From: Sipunculus nudus
Taxonomy: Eukaryota > Annelida > Sipuncula > Golfingiida > Sipunculidae
Length of the DNA stretch: 64,000 nt
Direction: 5' to 3'
Assembly (NCBI GenBank): GCA_026874595.1
Contig: CM049306.1
Coordinates: 75,393,642-75,457,641 of the forward strand
Of the stretch, positions 1 through 15,400 are shown one piece after another. A program made the translations under genes and the position numbers. Below the pieces are notes generated by a model. The model saw nothing but the letters and a program-made list of their open reading frames with translations, was not told the DNA's origin and ran no database searches. Position 1 is the stretch's first letter. Each line of letters starts with the position of its first letter.

Positions 1-2389
1 GGTGATTTTTTAAAACATTTCTGTCGGGGATCTGTCGATTACCTTGAAATAACCTTTGGCATAGGCTTATATTACTACATTCGATGACTTCAAGTCTAAG
101 ATATTATGGTTTCAGCACAGTCCCGCACGGTATCGCAGCTGAGAGACTCAAGAAAGGTTAAAATGTTCTTGGATAGCTTGGTCTTGTTCGGGAAACTGGT
201 GGCGCAACCTATAATCCCTTCTTGTGTTGGCACCTTTCTATACCTCTATCATTGCCACAGGACAATGGTGTGAACAATATAATTCAAAAACAAATATACA
301 AATTTCTTGCATAGTATGCCCATGCACAGATATTGGACATAGGATCAAGCCCTTTAAATTTGTGTTACGGCCTCTACTTTGGGGGTAGGTTGACCTTGAA
401 TAGTTACATACTTCGTGAAAAACAAACAAAACCTTACAGTCCTCAAGTTGATGGATCTTGTTTTGAAAATCAGTGTGAAAGAAGTCAGATATTAGCATGA
501 AAAACCAGTGTTACCAGAGATCTTTGACTTGGTTATATTATTACATGTTCACGTAAGGAGTATAACAAGATGATTGGTTTTATAATTTATTGTACATTAA
601 TATGGAGCATCATGTTTAGAGGTTAGCGTGAGAACTTAGGTTAGAGAGCACAGGTGCCCCATATGATGTTAATTTCAGTAAAGCTTAATTCCGTGGGAGT
701 CGTCTCCTGTTTAGACGGCATCCATAGTAACGGTGTTTACTGCAGACTTCAAAGGCCAAACACCTGCTTATATGCTTTTTCCCAAGGTTTGATCTCTGGA
801 GTTGTGTTTACTTTTGCAACGGATTGGTACAAAAGACCAATCCGTGCACAGGCGGAAAAGCGTTTTCACGACCCCTATTTATATATATACCGAAACGAAC
901 AGCCCGTGTACTGTAGGATCGGCATTTTCTTATAATAGACATCCAAACCGGAATGGGCCCCTTTAATTGGAACCAAATGTCACACCTCCAAAGATGTGAA
1001 CGACCAGTTTCTTTTAACTGTCAAACCAGCGGGCTGAAACCTATGTATACGTACACTCCAATGGATAAATGACATGATTTAACAAAAACAAATCTATAAA
1101 TTAAAGGAAACATACGTTTCTTTGGAGAGGCGCTCCATACATAAAAGCACTGGTGATAATAAACGTCCAATAATAACCACAGAAATAGACACCAAGTCTG
1201 TTTACCACAGTACACAGAGTATTTCTTGTTTATACTTCTCCTGATCACATGACACACGTGACATCGGAATGTGGCTTCCCAGCTCACCATTAGTTCGCAG
1301 TCCAATCAGTCCATCTTTAGATACACGGAGCTCCGACCACCAACAATTCTTCGTTTGTGTAATGGTATTTCTCTAAAGACACAGTTCACTAATTAGCGCA
1401 CAGACGATTCTATCTTGACTTAGAGGCAATGTCTTTCACAGTTGATGTCTCCTGGAATGATCCAACTCTAGGTAATGCTTCAACGCAGTGATATCCAGTA
1501 CCTCCACAGTTACGCGTTTTAAATATGCCCTTCGTCTGTTCCTGGAAGCGCTCACAACAGGTGTAAATTTGCCAGATTACCAGTCCGTCGGCACAATGCG
1601 ATACTCGCTCTGAAGTCCGTTACAGAGAAATCACCGTGGTCTTCCTCAGACACCGACAATCTACGCTTATAGACATCATCTCTCAGCTGTCTTAACTCTG
1701 ATTCACGAAGACCAGCCCCTGGACTGCAGATCTCGTCGGGCTAAACGGGCATTTGTAGAAAACTTCATCTTAATCACGACTTATATATGCTTGCTGACGT
1801 CACAAGTCCCGACCGTCTTCTGTTCAATCACCATTATTACATGAAGTTTGATATGGACACCCCTCCAGAGACAAAACTCTGGGAAAATCAAACTAAACAG
1901 GTGCACATCCTTTGAAGTCTACAACAAACAATCATTACTATAGAGAGCGCCAAACATAGACGGCTCTCATGGAATTAAACTGTAGTGAAATTAACAAGAA
2001 ATGAGACAAGTGTGCTCTCTAACCCAAGTTCTCACGGTATTATTTGAATATAATGCTCCATATAAATGTACATTACTACGGGAAAACAGTGTAAGCCTAG
2101 GGCCTCCGTATACTACTCGGCCATCTCCGCCATGCTATCTATATCGCGACACTGGTTCTCTTTCAAAAACGCAGAGAGATCCTTGCTGCAACAGTTCAAA
2201 TACTGCAGAAGCGTAGCCAGGATTGAGGGAGGGGAGGGGGTCGAAATATTTGGCAAAAGCAATTGCTGCACGCACGCACGTTTATATTTCTAAATTATCC
2301 AGGTGTTGGCTCAAGCAGTCAATTAACATAAACAGAGGAGAGACATCAATGCTATAATGTGATTGGTTGAAATGTTGGCGTTGATGTCG

Positions 2390-2392
<3 letters not shown>
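1..2392. other. No recognised gene
   Basis: Only short frames without familiar motifs or credible splice pairs. It may be regulatory or spacer sequence beyond the 3' end of CENP-P. Confidence 0.5.

Positions 2393-2464
<72 letters not shown>
2393..2464. repeat. Compound (CT)n(AT)n microsatellite
   Basis: A CT run to about 2428 then an AT run to 2464, uninterrupted. Confidence 0.95.
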
Positions 2465-2471
<7 letters not shown>

Positions 2472-3039
2472 AAACACTGAAAAAAAACACTGTAAATTCA
2501 CGACAGACTGATGCGACCCGATCCTCTGGTGAATGTTGTGAAAATGAAGCTAACGGCATGGTTTGAAAAGCCAAGGCTTTACGAGATTACGAGATTATGC
2601 TTTGAGCGTATCGGGGAGAGTAAGTGAAAGACTGACACTGATCCTATTTTTCCTTGAGGGCACAATAGGATTAGTCTGGGTACACGTGCAATGCTGGGAC
2701 ATAACGGGAAAGAGGTTTGTTGTTGTTTATATTTATTTTATTATTTATTACAAAGATAATTTTACCATATTACTCTGCCCATTCAGCATAGTATGCTGAT
2801 TTTTAATAGGGTCCTGGGTGCAGTGAATATTTCAGTTGTATACACATATGATATAAAAATACACTTATACTATAGAAATAAACAATATAAAAGGAAAAAA
2901 GACTACACTCATACCAAGTGGACTCGACTCGACAAACTCACCAACGGGTGAGTGGCAACGCTGCTCTCCTACTGCTTTACGGTGTTGAGGGACATGGCTC
3001 TGGCCATAGAGCACTTTACACCGGAGGGTAACTCTACCT

Positions 3040-3145
<106 letters not shown>

Positions 3146-4029
3146 AATCTCACAATAAATCCACACAACATACTAATGCTTAATCCTAATTAAAAATATC
3201 AGTTGTACTAGGTGAATGAATAAAAAAAGGCATCCATAGGTCACGGCGTTCAATTGAATTTTCTAAAAATTCAGCAAATGCAAATATCCTTAATTCCATT
3301 GTTATTGTTTTTATATATTAGTATTTGCATAAGGGAAATATGATCCTGCTGTTTGGTGATAATGAAGGACTAAATATGATTGCAAATCTAATACTCATAC
3401 ATGACTGCCATGGAAAAACCAGTATAGGTTTTGGGGATATTGTGTTGTATATGAAATATTACCAGATAGACACAAGTGCAACGAAAGGAATGATAACTTT
3501 CTGCTGAGGTAAGGAAATAAAAATTTAAAGTTTTTTTCAGCATGTCCATTTTTGACAGGAGAATAACGATTTATTTAAAAAAATTTTTATCATATTGAAT
3601 TTTTCAATTTAACAAATATGATAAATCTGCAATACAAATAAAAATCTTTGCAGTGTATATACACAAGAACGAGAGGACTGAGCGAGCGGCTTGACATATC
3701 GGTGCCAAGTGTGTGCGATGGTCACGTGGTAAGGAGCCGTGTAAACAAATAGAACTTCCCTGTGCATTGTACATAAAGGACTTACTGATTTTGTGTCCTT
3801 ATATTGACGCTTGGTATCATCGATATTTTTATGTGACGAACGCCTCTCCAAAGAAGTGTAAGTGTATTTTTTTAATATATTGATTTGTTTTGTTAACTCA
3901 TGTATTTTTCATCTTTTGGACTGTATGTGTGGGTTTCAGCCGGTTTGGTCTACCATTTTAAAGAACTTGGTCGTCCATTGCTTTGGGGATGTGACAACCA
4001 GTGACATTAACCATAAAGGTAAAATCAGC

Positions 4030-5590
4030 TGAAACGTAGGTCAATGAAGTCTTTCATATTTTCCTTTTACATTTAATTCACTAACAATTTCAACAAAGTT
4101 GTCTGACAAATGCTGAAACTGTTGACCTGGACCTTGATCTTTAAACAATTCTGAGGAATGTAGGATTTTCAAGAATCCCATAACTCTTGAAGTGCTGCAT
4201 AATTTTTCATCAAATTTGACACACAAGATGTTTTCACCAAGGATTCGAACATATATGAAAACTGGTGACCTTTGCCTTTGTGATCTAGATAAAATCTGCG
4301 GAAATACAGGCTTTAAAAAAATAACTTCATAACTTTTGAAGTAGTGCATATTATTAATAAAATTTCACGTTTTCGCCTAATGCCCGTGAGCCTTTTTATG
4401 GTGAAAATCACGCATCTCTTCATTGTATCCCCAGACAAAGTCAGGTTTTTAGCACGGTTCCGCTGCCGCCGCCGCCGAAACATCTTGTGACTTAGATAAC
4501 TCAAAAATATATCACGGATCTTTATCAATCAATGCATGTGCATAGATAGACCTATAGGTTTATTTAAAAGTCTATCTAAAATGGAGTCATGGCTTTAACT
4601 GGGGAAGTGACCTACACCTTGAATAGGTCCACGTTTCGTGAAAATCACACCAAATCTGAAATATCTCAAGAAAGGTAGCAAGGATTGGTGAAAAATCAAG
4701 TTGACCGTATATCTTATATAGCTTTGTGTTGAACGGAGACTGATGACGCCGCCTATAATCCTTTTCTTTTTTCACCCATTTTAATACCCCCATCTGTGCC
4801 ATCTGACAGTTCTGTGGGCATTGTAAGTAAAACAATAATGGACAGATTTCTTTCATATGCACAAACATCATATTATGCGCACACAAATGGGTTAAAGGAT
4901 GAAGTCTATTTAAATTGGGCTGATGACCTTTACTATGAGAATGGCCATATTCTTGGATATTTCCATATTAGCTGAAAAAACATTAAAAAGCATAGTTTCG
5001 CAAGATAAAAAATCAAAATGAAAGATGTCAGATGATAAGTTGTCGAAAGGTTTTTAAACCAGTGACCATGATCTTCAAAGTCAAATCTTCAAATATATAG
5101 GGATTTTGTGACACAGATTGTTTCAACCAAGGTCTCAGACATGTTTGAAGACTCGTGAACTTTCTTTTCAAGGTAAAATCTGCGGAAACATAGGATTTTT
5201 GTTATCCGAAAACTTTTGAAGTATCGCATCTGTTTCCTTCAAATTTGACACAAATAATATTTACAAAAATAACTCAGATTTGTTTGAAGACTGGTGACCT
5301 TAAGCTAGCTTAGTCTTCAAAAGTTAAATATGCGAATATATAGGAATTTTGTTTACCTCATAACTTTTGAAGTATTGTGTCTGTATCCTTCCAATTTGTC
5401 ACAAAAATATTTCCCCAATACTTCGGATTTGTTTAAGACTAGTTACCTGGACCTTGGTTTTCTACATCAAACCTGAAGAAACTAAGGATTTTCGTTAACC
5501 AAAAAATCTTTTGAAGTATTGTATATGTTTTCTTCGAATCTGATACACGAATTGTTTCCACCAAAATGTCGGGCAATTTCATAAATTTGT
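4030..5590. repeat. Diverged array of the GTATCCCC family
   Basis: ATTGTATCCCCAGACAAAGT at 4417 and many units containing TAACTTTTGAAGTA(T/G) and GACCTTG, about 120-140 bp apart. No ORF of substance. Confidence 0.55.
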
Positions 5591-5720
5591 GTTCATGACC
5601 CTCGTGGCCTTGTTAAGTATATATATATATATTAAGTTATATATTAAGTTATATATATTAATAATTTGTTGCAAAAACTGATGGCAGATTGCTTGATGGG
5701 TGACCAGAGCATTTCTATGT

Positions 5721-5722
<2 letters not shown>

Positions 5723-5767
<45 letters not shown>

Positions 5768-5776
5768 GTAACAATA

Positions 5777-5821
<45 letters not shown>
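5723..5821. repeat. Two (AT)n runs separated by aatgtaacaatag
   Basis: Alternating TA/AT in two blocks, with a shorter one at 5617-5631. Confidence 0.95.
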
Positions 5822-5827
<6 letters not shown>

Positions 5828-6123
5828 ATTGTTCTTTCTAGGCTGTTTACAATGTACTGATGGCAAAGTGCTCTATGGTATAAACAACTTGTAACAAGTT
5901 GAAGACACGCTAACAAATTCCTCTCACGTAAACTCAACACAAAGAGTAATCCAGATTAGGCACGTTGTACAAATCCACGTTGTAATAACCACAAACACGC
6001 TCCAGTGAACAACCAGCTGTTCAATGTACAACCCCTCCAGTCATACCGTTCTGAAGAGTGCCGTACAACGGTACGAAATTAATTAGTCAACACGATGCTT
6101 ACAATCGTTTGATTCCTTACACA

Positions 6124-6125
<2 letters not shown>

Positions 6126-6183
<58 letters not shown>
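6126..6183. repeat. (AT)n microsatellite
   Basis: Uninterrupted alternating AT. Confidence 0.95.
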
Positions 6184-6187
<4 letters not shown>

Positions 6188-6346
6188 TATATATTAGATT
6201 ATAAAAAAAGTTATTATAGATCCCCTGCTGTTGTCGCAGATCACCGAATCCTTCCGTGAATTAAGATAAACTCGGATATAACAGGGAGCTATATTGGCTG
6301 TAACTGGCAATGCAATGTCTGGTACCTATTTGTTTCTGGAGTTAAT

Positions 6347-6505
6347 ATGAGTACATCGTTTAGAATGTACAGGCTTTGTTTGATTGCGGAACAATTTGAC
6401 CCTGCACAGTACGATCCAAAGAAACAAGAGAACATGGACTATTTAAGACAACTTAGATATACAGACGTGGTATTCATGAAGCCCATTCTATACATGAAAG
6501 AATAA
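6347..6505 (+). CDS. Small ORF of 52 codons, unrecognised
   Basis: An ATG-started frame reads MSTSFRMYRLCLIAEQFDP and ends KPILYMKE then TAA. Its composition looks protein-like rather than repeat-derived, but I recognise no family, and no flanking exon or promoter is evident. Confidence 0.15.
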   Translation: MSTSFRMYRLCLIAEQFDPAQYDPKKQENMDYLRQLRYTDVVFMKPILYMKE

Positions 6506-8896
6506 CTAGATGCAATGACACATATAATGGGATATACTTTTTATGAGGGTTTACTTGTAAGGTCAATTGGATCAGTTGTTCACTGTGAAAGATCCTTCAT
6601 ATGCTTCTGTAAAAGCTGCACGTATTACCGTTTGTTTCTTCACACCTAGAGGATTCCTATATCGCCGTGTTAATCACATGCAGAAAGAAGTCGAGAAGGA
6701 TCTAGAAGATTACCGGAGCGATGCTTCAAATGGGAGGTCATGGACCATTCTAATGGTCATGCGTCAGGGTTTAAGATAAGTAAGTTTAAAGTGTTGCTGG
6801 TATAGGGTTGTTCATTGGGACATAAACAGATTTTTATCTGGAAAGACTGTATTACGTATCATCACATTTGTTTCATCAGGAATAGACGCTTCATAGGTAC
6901 CAGTGTTGTTCACATGTGAATATAAGTCGAGAACGGTCTAAAAGTTTCCCAAATGTTAGTGCAAATGGAGTGATCGCGGAATGATCTCAGAGTATTGTGC
7001 AAAGGTTCTGTGAGCCACGAGTGTTAGTTGGCCAGAGAGGATCAGGTATTGTAGCCACGTGGAAAGGACATGTTTACAGGTAAGATAGGGCATGGAATAA
7101 GGCCAGGCAGAGTACACACAGAATTACGTTGGTATAGATTAGATGGTAACAATCGGTCATATCATGGATCAAGATTTTGTGATTTTGTTTCCAGCACATA
7201 GCGTGAATGTTATTCTATTGTGGACATTATATGGTGACCAGTGCAACTGATCTCTGCATATATAGTCTTTCATAATGTCATGACGTGTGAATGTTACTCC
7301 TAGAATAAATACTGTTCGCGTTACCCCTAGACTTTTAACTTCGTTTGAAAACGAAATAAACCGAACCCAGATTATGTCATTGTGAGAAAATTTAGGAAAA
7401 TAATACAATTTTAACAAAGCATAGATGTTTACTTCTAGTTTATTATTTGTCAATGTTTATGACATGGCTGATGATTTATAAAATACAAGTTCCTGAATCC
7501 CTTTTGAATGTATGTTGCCCCAGGCGTGAGGTAGCGTTCTAATATGGTCTTTTCTAACAGCATGTGTATCACAATTATGAACTCATCCGAATTCCGTTTG
7601 ACCATCGAGGGGATTCACTTCGATTCTTGACGTTCGGTTGTACCTGACTACCTGTACAGGCTATCGAGGTCCTCCTTCCTGACGGGATACTGGGCAGTAT
7701 TCAGTAGCCGAGACAGGAGACTATTCATGAATTCATGTCAGCCAACAGAACCAAAATAAAAGGCCTTATACTTGCCATTTCTCAGTTCCTGGGCGTCAGC
7801 GTAGAAACTCGCAGACAGTTTATTCATAGAAAACAAAGGACCAGTGTCCGTAACTTCTCTGTTTTCACGGAGGGGATTTCTGCTGTCACATATACCACTG
7901 AACGTCCCCAAGATACCGGCTTTCCTTTCCAGTAACTACAGTCAATCGTCTGGAAAGCACAGGAACCAAACTTGCTATCTGTAGAGTCGAGCTAGCGTTC
8001 AGCCGTAAGACCAACGGAGAAAGCTCTCTTAATGTGTCAAGAATAGACCGTAGAATATGTCTGGGTAAGGGACACCACATGCAGTAGCGTCATAATCGAG
8101 CAAGATGTTACCGTGTGGTGACCAACCATATCTGCATAGTCAGACTGGTTGTCTAAGGAGCAAGAAAATGCAGTGGCTACAAGGACCACTATATAACCAT
8201 ACACAACAAACGAAGTATAAAAATATATTTGCTGCTACAACTTGACCTAAATTAACCAACAGATCACGAATACTGAAGGTTTCGACGACTTCATTTCGGG
8301 TTGAACGGTTTGTTAATGTAGGACAGTTATTCAGCGCACTTATGGATAGAAAACATAAATTCTGGAAAGAGCTGAAAATAATTGAAAAATTGATGGGACC
8401 TAGTAAACAGGCGGGGTTGTTGAAACCCACTATTACCCCAGGTGTAAGGCCCTTTCCATAGTATTTTGTTTTGCAGTATGTGGATGAACAGCAAAATTAT
8501 TTCCTAAAATATGATATCTTATATTCTATTTTAATATACCTTTCATAATCACTTGTTTTTAAATTTCTATTTGTCATGAACTTCGTATCCTGAATAAAAT
8601 GCAGTCTTCTGTGTGTGTGGTCTTATTCTGTAAACTGACATTAAGTCATTAAGGGAATAGAAAAGAATTTTCAGGGTAACTCAATGGCAAATTAACAACA
8701 TTTACCAATTTCCATACAAGTACAGCAAGCAATGTTGTGAAACTGATACATAACTAAAACAAGACAATGAGGATTTACATGATTTTATTATGACAAAAAT
8801 TGATAAAAAATAAACTGAATGAAACATAACAAAATGTGACATATATGAACAGTAGATGTAATAAGGAAGAGCCAGAAAAACTTTTTGTATTCCTTT
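6506..8896. other. No recognised gene
   Basis: Short frames near 6567, 7735 and 8140 have mixed composition but no motif I can name. No repeat with clear ends was found. Confidence 0.45.
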
Positions 8897-9285
8897 TATA
8901 CTGTGGTTGGCTTCATACTAGTGAGGCTAAATCTTCGCCATTTTCACTTTTTCACGAGGGTACGTTTTTCATGATCTTACCAGTAACTTATGCATAGTTT
9001 ACACATTATCATATTATTTGACGAGGACCCATGAGTAGGAATTCTGGTCACCATTTGGCAGATAATATAAAAGATTTGATATTATTTATAATGTAATTTA
9101 GTATTAATAATAAGTAACATAATATTATTTATAATTTAATACAATAATTATATCTTTATTTTAAATGACTGTTCACCTTTGTAGATGAGACGTTATATGC
9201 AAAGGTTTAATTTTCACGATAATTTCCTTTTTTTAATATCGCAAATTTGAAACCCTCGTGAACAAAAAAAACCCACAATATATAC
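8897..9285. mobile_element. Diverged MITE related to 19837-20274
   Basis: Left end TATACTGTGGTTGG, inner GTGAGGCTAAATC; right arm TCGCAAATTTGAAACCCTCG and end ACCCACAATATATA. It ends just after the CENP-P stop codon side of the last exon. Confidence 0.5.
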
Positions 9286-9292
9286 AGCAATA

Positions 9293-9429
9293 TTACTGGT
9301 CTGTTTCTGAGTTCCCATCGTGACAGCATATGATCTGAACCAGTGTGTGAATAGCTTGAGCTGTGCCAAGCATGTTCTGTAGCTCCTTAAACCTATCTGG
9401 GGCATCCGCTATGATGCTTTTTTCTTTAT
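9293..9429 (-). CDS. CENPP: CENP-P last coding exon
   Basis: The acceptor tattttcag precedes the exon and TAA ends it. It encodes DKEKSIIADAPDRFKELQ followed by NMLGTAQAIHTLVQIIC, which lines up with the vertebrate CENP-P C-terminus (DKNRAIETAPLSF, GLLGIEAALESLIKSLC). The incoming phase must be 1. Confidence 0.8.
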
Positions 9430-12400
9430 CTGAAAATAAAGAAGTAAAATTTGGTAATATATAAATTAAAGATGGCTGATATGGTAACATTTCAGTGATA
9501 TATTGAAAAAGTCATTACCTTTAGTACTAGGAGAGGAATGTGATACATCTTCTAGTGTTGCATTAATTTTTTTCAATACTTATACTACATGGTATTTTGT
9601 ACACTCACAGTATATAACAGCCACACCACACGGGATTTGACTCCCAAGAGTAGGACTCTGCTAGTTAGGGTTTATGGGCTTCAAAATCTGAAGCCCACAA
9701 TGCACAGGGGCTTCAACATTCACATATGATGTAGGTATAAACGTAGTGAAGAGGGTTATGTAGTCTACTAAATTACACTGGATAAGAATTGTTTCAAGGC
9801 AAATTCCAAAAACATTGGTGTTTCTGTGGCAAGGACTCACAGAATGGCAAGGACTCACAAAATAAGTAATATTTTGTAAGCCTAATCATTTGAAATGTAA
9901 ACAAAATGGGTTTCCTTCAAAAGTAACAAATTTTGTTTTTGAAGCTTGACAAGCAGCCCCTGCTGTCCCACTGTGCCCAACAGGAGGTTCTTTTAAAGTA
10001 GAAATGACCTCTGGTGAGGGGTATATGACAGCAAGGAAATTTTGTCAAGGTGAATTCTTTATTTTGTGGCTGTTGTGAACCCTGACATGATGTGTGCATA
10101 ACAGTCAACACTGTACCGATTCTACAGTACAGTGAGACCACATGGGACAAATATTTAAAACAAGTTGCCGGTATGCACATCTTTCCTCTATTTTTCATGG
10201 AAGAAGTCTTGCACAGGACTATTCACAAGATGGCTCACTTTTAACAAACCAGAGAGTTATATCAGCAAAATTTATCTAGGTTCTCATGTTGCCACTATTT
10301 TTGTAGGATTTTTACACTTATCACAGCTTGATAGAATCCATCAGACTGTCTCAACAGATTGTCTTGAACAGAAATAGCATTCGCTGCATTTGTGATTCAT
10401 ACCTAACTCACTGGAGTTTGGGACAAGGAGATTTATTTTAAATGAGTTGCCATTTAGCTTTAATTTCTGTTTCTCTCAGTGATGCAAGATTCAAATCTTG
10501 ACTTGGACAATTGAAGTCCACTTTTTTCAGGGACTCTGACTAGGACTCAAGGGTCCTGGACTCTGACCTGTTCTCTGGACTGAAGGTCAGAAATCAGGCA
10601 GAGTCCACCTTGAGTCCAGCAGCAACAACTTTGTTGCAAAGCCTGAAATTAAATATAGAAAATCCACCATACAGACTTACATGTGCAGTATATCACAAAA
10701 GCAAGTTTTATGCTATGTACCAAACTCAATCTCTGCACTGGAAGTTAAAAGTAATTCAATATTTAAGTAAAAACCTTGTGTATAAATTCACATGATTATT
10801 TGTAATTCGTATTTGAAGGTGCTTTAAATAAAAACTTTTTGGACTCATACTTAGAAAGGAGTTCCAAAAGACTCGGACTCTAAGAAGGCGACTTAGACTC
10901 AAACCTCAAGGATTTGGACTTGGCCTTGAGTGGTTTGGACTCAGACTTGCATTTGGTAAACAATTTCAAAATATTAATGCTACTCATTACTTTCTATTGT
11001 CTCCTGTGACCCTTTGTGCTCTCAGGAGAAGCAATCTCATGTGTTTTTGACTCTCACAGACTTCTCACTCCAGAATGTAAGGTATAATCACCTGATGTAC
11101 TAGAGTCCAGCTGTAGTGACACATCTTGTTCCATCTCTCCATCTTCTGAGACCACTATCCTCCATCTCACTGCCCCCTGAATACTATAATGTAACAGTAA
11201 ATGTAACACTGATCAGGGCTTTCAATAGGAAGAAAAACTGGATTGTCTGGGTCATACAGGACAAATTTTGGATGATCATTTGGGAATTAGAATGTCCCAA
11301 GGGAAGGGGATCTGTGTCAAATTATGTAGGGTAATGTAAAACTGAATCATCTTTTTTTAAGTGTATAATGTCATGATTGGATCATTATATTTTTGTATAC
11401 CATGTTATTATAATATGTTTTGACCATATGACATTTAAGGGTTTGCATTCAGTTGCCAGCGCTGTGTTTGCACAATTGACCTGAGAACTGTTTATTTCAA
11501 AGCGCACTGACTGAGACATCCTAAAAGCTGTTGAGACAGTGAGGAGAGTAGGCAATATACTCAAGAATTTAACTTGACCAGAATATGAGAAAATCAAGAT
11601 AAAGGAATCTGTAATAGAAGTGATGTATACAGTAAGCATACCCTTTTTTTGATGGATGGCCGATCGTGAATATTTCAGCTGTCAGGATCTTGACACAATG
11701 TGAATACTTCTCTTGTAGGTCATCAAACATCACAGATCTCATGCTGTACAGGTGCTGATAGTGACACAATGTACCAAAGAACTGGGCCAGGGAATTACTC
11801 TTCTCCAGCCTGCAAGCAGCAAAGTGATTAAAGGGATTTAATTACATGATAAACAGCATGAAACTGTGAGACAAAGGATACAAACACTCATATATTACTT
11901 TAAGAGCTGAATTATTATATCATTTAATTAAAATAGGCAATTAATAAAATATCCACAGGCTAAACAAATTATATAACCATAGGTGAAAAAAGTAGTTTAA
12001 GTAAGTTTCACTGTTTCAGGATTGGGTTCAAACATTAAAATTTATAAATTTACAGTAATTTCAATTCTAGTATGGTATATCTATATTTGAGTCACATAAG
12101 TAATTTATATTCAAATGCAGCTTTGAAACACAATACAAAAAATAATTGCTAAACAACTGTTAAATCATATATCTTAGTTCAAGGGGACTGATCCATAGAA
12201 CATTTTTCATACATATAAAATGTTAAAAATTAATGATAAGATATGCTGAAAAGTGAATCTGACCTACCTCAATAATGTTTTGTCTAAATCCCTGGTTGCT
12301 GTGTCATCTTCAACCATTAGTTTTAGATTTGATATTTCATACTGATCTATTTGGTTGGAGTCCTCTGTTGAATTCTATAGAAAATAAAAAGGGAACTGAT

Positions 12401-15400
12401 TAACAGGGATAAAAAAATGACAAAAATACACATTTCACAATATCTTTTCTGTATATCACAATTCGCCCATAAGCCATAATGCTCAGCTTTACCAGACATA
12501 CATGCATGTATTAATAATTGATGATATGATCTGGTGAAAAATTTGTTAAGGGACCTTGAGCAATGGGTAGAATATACCAGAGTGCTAAAAATCATACTTT
12601 CTTTAGAAACTAGGTTAATGCAACCTTATTTAGGGTTTCCAAGAAGAATTTACCAGGAACTACCCAATGCTTAATTTGAAGTTCCAATGTCCATACCATT
12701 TGTACCCTCTATGGCTGTCTTGGTGCTCAAGTCATGTTTTCAACTTGTAGCTTACAGAATATAGGCCATCATTAGCTAATCTCAGGTTTTGAAGTAGATT
12801 TTTGTGGATGCGTAAAATCATGCATTTGGCCGACAGCTGGCAGAATATAAGTCACCATGACCTAATTGCAGGTTTCCAAGGAGATCTGGGGGTACAGTTA
12901 GTAGTTTCTAGGTCTAACAGTAATGTTTTGTGCCCTGTTAATGACCAGACAGCCAACAGACAATGGATGATTGCTAAAAATCCTGTTATGAAGAAAGTTT
13001 TAAACATAATGTCATATTCTTGATATACAGTCCTGTTACAAAAGAATGAATGAATATTGCTCATGATGCAGTAGCCAGATCTTGTGAAGTGCAAGTATTT
13101 TTGACTTTTTTTATTTTCCATTTGGTCATGATGGAATTGAACCCACAATTTGCCAGCAATCTTTCTTTCGTTACATTTGAGGCCCTGCTATTTATGACAA
13201 ATACCTGCCATCTTACTCCTTTGAAAATAAAGCCAGTCAACAGCAGACAAAAACAAGATTCATCACAATATGTCTTTGCCAAGCTGGCTGAAGTAACCAT
13301 TGCAGTCAATGAGGTAACATGACAAAAGTCTGTTCCCAACAATGATGAAATTTGCAAATATTTTTATAAATTTGTGGAAAGTAATACCTAAAAGTAAAAA
13401 CTATTAAAGATATGCAGTGAAACATATACAGTAGAACGCCTGTATTACGGTCACCATCGGGACTGGAAGAAAGTGGCCTTTATACAGGAGTGGCCATTAT
13501 ACAGGACTTGACCAGGATAGGGTGTTAAAATGTAACACGAACCCAAGTTCAAATCTTGTTTTACTATAAAAAAAATAAACGTTTATACAGAGTAGTTGTA
13601 TAACTACTGTTAACAATGTAAAAAAAATAAAATACTTTTGCTAGCTCTCGGCTTCTTTTCACGTCTCTATTCCTGATCAGATTTACCTTTTCTTTGAGAG
13701 CACGTTCATGTCTTTTCTTGGTCACCATAATGGTCAAAGTGATTGGGACAGAGTATGCATAACATTTCATACATGTAACAATATTTATTTTGCATTCATA
13801 ATTATTCATGTACGAGTAAATTTGTGATGTTTGCCGCACTGTTTTTGTTTAATGTACGTGTTCACAAGGATATTAAAGAAAGTTTACATTTTTTCTGATG
13901 ACATAATCATCGGGACCCACTGGTTGTCATTTGTTAATTAAATGACAAACACTATGATTAAGATCTGGCTCGCAAGACTGATTCCCAAACATACACGCAG
14001 GTTGAAACATATGCCTTACTATTGTGCATACTAATGAGGCTGAGTGGGGTAGTACAACGCAGGCTATGTTTCAACAACTCAGTCACGGTCAAGTGGTTAC
14101 CTTTATCGAGGCACTCATTAACAGACAGGAATATGTGAGAGCGGACACTTGTGTAATGATATTGAGGTCATAAGTGGCCGCTTGATTTGTTGAGCCCATG
14201 TCACGGAGCCTTGCCCCTGACCGTAATTGAGGCGTTTCCCAGCCTGCGGGACCGAGAGACCTGGCCGTAATACGGAATAGAGGAGTGACCGTAATTGACA
14301 ACAAAATGATTATGAAACATAACGGTCGAAAATTCAGGACTGGAAAATCTGACCTTTATAGACGTATTGACCATTATTGAGGTGTGGCCGTTAGCAGGCG
14401 TTCTACTGTATATAAGAAAGCAGTCTACTTTTACAGTATCTTGTCACAAGACTCAGAAGAAACAAGAAGGCTGTTATATATAAATGCTGGTTCTTCTGAT
14501 GAAATTTATCATCTAATATTGGGCTTTTTAGTTCTTAATCCACTTAAATGTTAAACTGTAAGATCCCATTTAGCTCTTAGAGAATAATTGCAAAATTTCA
14601 GTGGTCGAACAGTCTTTCTAGGTATGTAACAAATACCTTGCTAAAAGAAAATTTCAAAATATCTTTGCTTCTCCTCTGTCACTTGTGACTGGAGTTACCA
14701 TCAGGCACTGGATGAACAGTCTGGTATCAGTCCTTCTTTTAGACATTTCCTGGCATGATCTTTATTAATGCCTCTGCCAGGAGGGTATGCATTCATCCCC
14801 GTTCGTGAGTCTGTTGGTGTTTGTTCACAACAAAACTCCAGCAATCATGAACAGAATCTCGTAAAATTTTCAGGACATTTTGGTAATGGGCTAAGGAAGA
14901 ATAGATTTTGGTGTGGATCCGGCATATAATCTGGATGCAGGAATGCCATAAAAGAATATTAATAAGTACAGTCGTTTCTGCAAGAATGAACTATGAAATA
15001 TGAGAAAATGCAAACACATGGCAGAGGCTTACATACCTCACTTAGAAAGCAAATTTCTAATTATTCAATAATTCTGATAACATATTGAAAGGAAAAAATT
15101 GTAACAATTCAAGTTGTGATATTTTACACCAAAATTTACATTATTTATTTTTATTTTAATGTTGTTGTTTCTGTCTTGAGAAAACAGTTGTATTTTGATT
15201 GATGTGGACCTGTGGATAGATTTACAGAACTGAAAATCACAAACACTCAGTGAAATCTTCATATCTGACAAATTTGTCAGTAAAGGCTGTTGGTGTATTT
15301 ATAACTTAAGCCTTGTCAATGGCAGGATTATGAACGACCATACGAGAAAGTGGAGTCTGGGTTCAACCTGCTCACACTGACTCCAGCAGGCCTGGGTCTG

